Positions 62,867-64,000 of a stretch of 64,000 bases of DNA are shown piece by piece. Positions within the stretch are counted from its first letter, which is position 1. The number at the start of each line of letters is the position of its first letter. This DNA is from an uncultured Lachnospiraceae bacterium. GTDB taxonomy: Bacteria; Bacillota; Clostridia; Lachnospirales; Lachnospiraceae. The notes beneath the pieces were generated by a model. The model did no database searches. It was given only the letters and a program-made list of their open reading frames with translations, and had not been told where the DNA came from. Position numbers and translations under genes: made by a program. The stretch lies in NCBI GenBank assembly GCA_910586205.1, contig CAJUGD010000014.1, positions 10,376-74,375 on the forward strand, in the 5' to 3' direction.

Positions 62867-63783
62867 GGTTTTTCCACCTCCAGTAATGTCATGATCAGCG
62901 CCATTCTCACATAGACGCCGTATTGTACCTGTTTAAAGTAGGCAGCCCTGGGGTCATGATCCACCTCTGTGGAGATCTCGTTGACCCGGGGAAGCGGATG
63001 CAGCACATACATATTTTCCTTGGCAAGCTTCATTTTCTTTTGATCCAGGATGTAACAGTCTTTGAGGCGGATGTAGTCTTCCTCATTGAAGAAACGTTCT
63101 CTCTGTACGCGGGTCATGTACAAAATATCCAGCTCCGGCATGGCTTCGTCAAGATTGTTTACTTCCTTAAACTGGATATGATTGGCCTTTAACACATCTT
63201 CCCGGATGTAGCTGGGAACACGCAGCTCGTCGGGGGCAATCAGGACAAAGCGGATGTCCGGATAGCGGACCATGGCATTGATGAGAGAATGAACCGTGCG
63301 CCCGAATTTTAAGTCTCCGCACAAGCCAATAGTCATATGGTCTAAGCGTCCGGTCAAAGAGCGGATGGTCATTAAGTCAGTCAGGGTCTGAGTGGGATGC
63401 TGATGGCCGCCGTCACCGGCATTGATCACCGGGATAGAGGACATTTGAGATGCCACTAAGGCAGATCCCTCTTTGGGATGGCGCATGGCTGCAATATCTG
63501 CATAGCAGGAAATAGTGCGGATGGTATCAGAAACGCTTTCTCCTTTGGCCGCAGAGCTGGAGTCAGCCGAAGAAAAACCAAGTACACTGCCACCTAAGCT
63601 TAACATGGCTGATTCAAAGCTTAGCCGGGTACGGGTACTTGGTTCATAAAATAATGTCGCTAATTTTTTGCCGTCACATACATGGGCATATTGGGGAAGA
63701 TTGTGTTCGATATCCGATGCAAGGGACAGCAGCCGGTCGATTTCTTCCACAGAAAAATCTAACGGGTTTAACATGTGTCTCAT
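62860..63783 (-). CDS. pyrB: Aspartate carbamoyltransferase catalytic chain
   Basis: The 307-residue catalytic subunit, which makes carbamoyl-aspartate from carbamoyl phosphate and aspartate in pyrimidine synthesis. The carbamoyl-phosphate loop [32 protein letters not shown] and the [11 protein letters not shown] block are conserved. ATG 63783 has AAAGGAG 7 nt upstream. The pyrI stop lies against a terminator; no other pyr gene is in the window. Confidence 0.96.
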   Translation of the reverse strand: MRHMLNPLDFSVEEIDRLLSLASDIEHNLPQYAHVCDGKKLATLFYEPSTRTRLSFESAMLSLGGSVLGFSSADSSSAAKGESVSDTIRTISCYADIAAMRHPKEGSALVASQMSSIPVINAGDGGHQHPTQTLTDLMTIRSLTGRLDHMTIGLCGDLKFGRTVHSLINAMVRYPDIRFVLIAPDELRVPSYIREDVLKANHIQFKEVNNLDEAMPELDILYMTRVQRERFFNEEDYIRLKDCYILDQKKMKLAKENMYVLHPLPRVNEISTEVDHDPRAAYFKQVQYGVYVRMALIMTLLEVEKPC

Positions 63784-63827
63784 AGCGAATCTCCTTTTGG
63801 GTGCATTTGTTATGATGTTCGAGGGTT

Positions 63828-63856
63828 ATTATAGCGGATTTTTAGGAAAATTTCCA
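63828..63856 (-). promoter_or_regulatory. Promoter of pyrBI
   Basis: On the minus strand TGGAAA (63851-63856), a 17-nt spacer and TATAAT (63828-63833), 44 nt before pyrB. No long attenuator leader is present in this short leader. Confidence 0.55.
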
Positions 63857-63960
63857 GTGTTTTTTGATGAAATGTTAAAATGACAATCTGCTGGCTATTA
63901 TTTGGAAAATCTGTTAAAATATCAGGGAAAACATTATTTTAGGAAAGAGAGGAAAAAAGG

Positions 63961-64000
63961 ATGGCAAAAGTATATGCAATGATTGCAGACGGTACAGAAG
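63961..64000 (+). CDS. DJ-1/PfpI family protein, start only (cut by window end)
   Basis: ATG 63961, behind AGGAAAGAGGAAAAAAGG, opens MAKVYAMIADGTE, the usual N-terminus of DJ-1/ThiJ/PfpI proteins (first strand followed by the conserved Asp-Gly-x-Glu-Glu). Only 13 codons are present, so the catalytic Cys cannot be checked. Confidence 0.6.
   Translation, partial: MAKVYAMIADGTE

Overview
The window looks like a chromosomal segment of a motile Firmicute of the class Clostridia, most likely a Lachnospiraceae member. Reasons: purine-rich Shine-Dalgarno sites before almost every gene, AT-rich promoters with GC-balanced genes, a long Gram-positive type fla/che operon with fliY, cheC, cheD, cheV and flbD, a lipoprotein nuclease of the Gram-positive type, a C_GCAxxG_C_C protein, rubrerythrin and an ATP-type PEP carboxykinase. 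This is inferred from gene content; no rRNA or tRNA is present to confirm it.

Layout. 1-4000: a 60-bp tandem hairpin repeat at the edge, an M42 aminopeptidase, a class I glutamine-amidotransferase-like hydrolase and a methyl-accepting chemotaxis protein. 4000-7000: a decayed, iron-related island: an ABC-transporter ATPase remnant, an AraC regulator, DUF2325 and DUF3793 genes, stubs of a flavodoxin and of a heavy-metal (HMA) protein, and a divergent DtxR-family repressor, with three matching palindromic operators. 7000-11640: a small structured leader, a hypothetical protein and purC, purB, purA. 11700-12700: an orphan secreted-type protein with a FliD-C-like segment behind a sigma-28-like -10 box.

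13156-39226: one uninterrupted 26-kb plus-strand fla/che operon, from a sigma-A-like promoter at 12910 to a terminator at 39310: flgB, fliE, fliF, fliG, fliH, fliI, fliJ, fliK, flgD, a flagellar operon protein, flgE, flbD, motA, motB, fliM, cheY, flgC, fliY, fliO, fliP, fliQ, fliR, flhB, flhA, sigma factor fliA, two FlgF/FlgG-type rod genes, cheC, cheD and cheV. It encodes the basal body, C-ring, export gate, hook, stator and the CheC/CheD/CheY/CheV adaptation branch. Compared with the usual Firmicutes order, flgC sits away from flgB-fliE, and fliL, flhF and flhG are absent from the places where they normally lie. An 18-codon ORF joins fliO to fliP through two ATGA overlaps.

39403-47184: a secreted protein with cell-wall-binding-type repeats, a two-gene unit of unknown function (145-aa protein plus a 1718-aa DUF4132-type giant protein) and a DHH phosphoesterase. 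47319-51341: tandem repeats, then purE, purM, purN, purD and a small conserved-looking protein. Together with purC, purB and purA this supplies much of de novo purine synthesis; purF, purL, purH and others are not in the window.

51350-57300: several palindromic intergenic elements, a nuclease lipoprotein, a VOC protein, a stalk-domain protein, a TetR/DUF4180 pair, a zinc-ribbon protein, a WYL regulator and rubrerythrin. 57300-64000: a GNAT acetyltransferase, a C_GCAxxG_C_C/TSUP operon, pckA with a palindromic operator candidate, an HAD phosphatase, pyrBI and the start of a DJ-1/PfpI gene cut by the window end. No CRISPR array, intact IS, prophage, tRNA or rRNA was seen.
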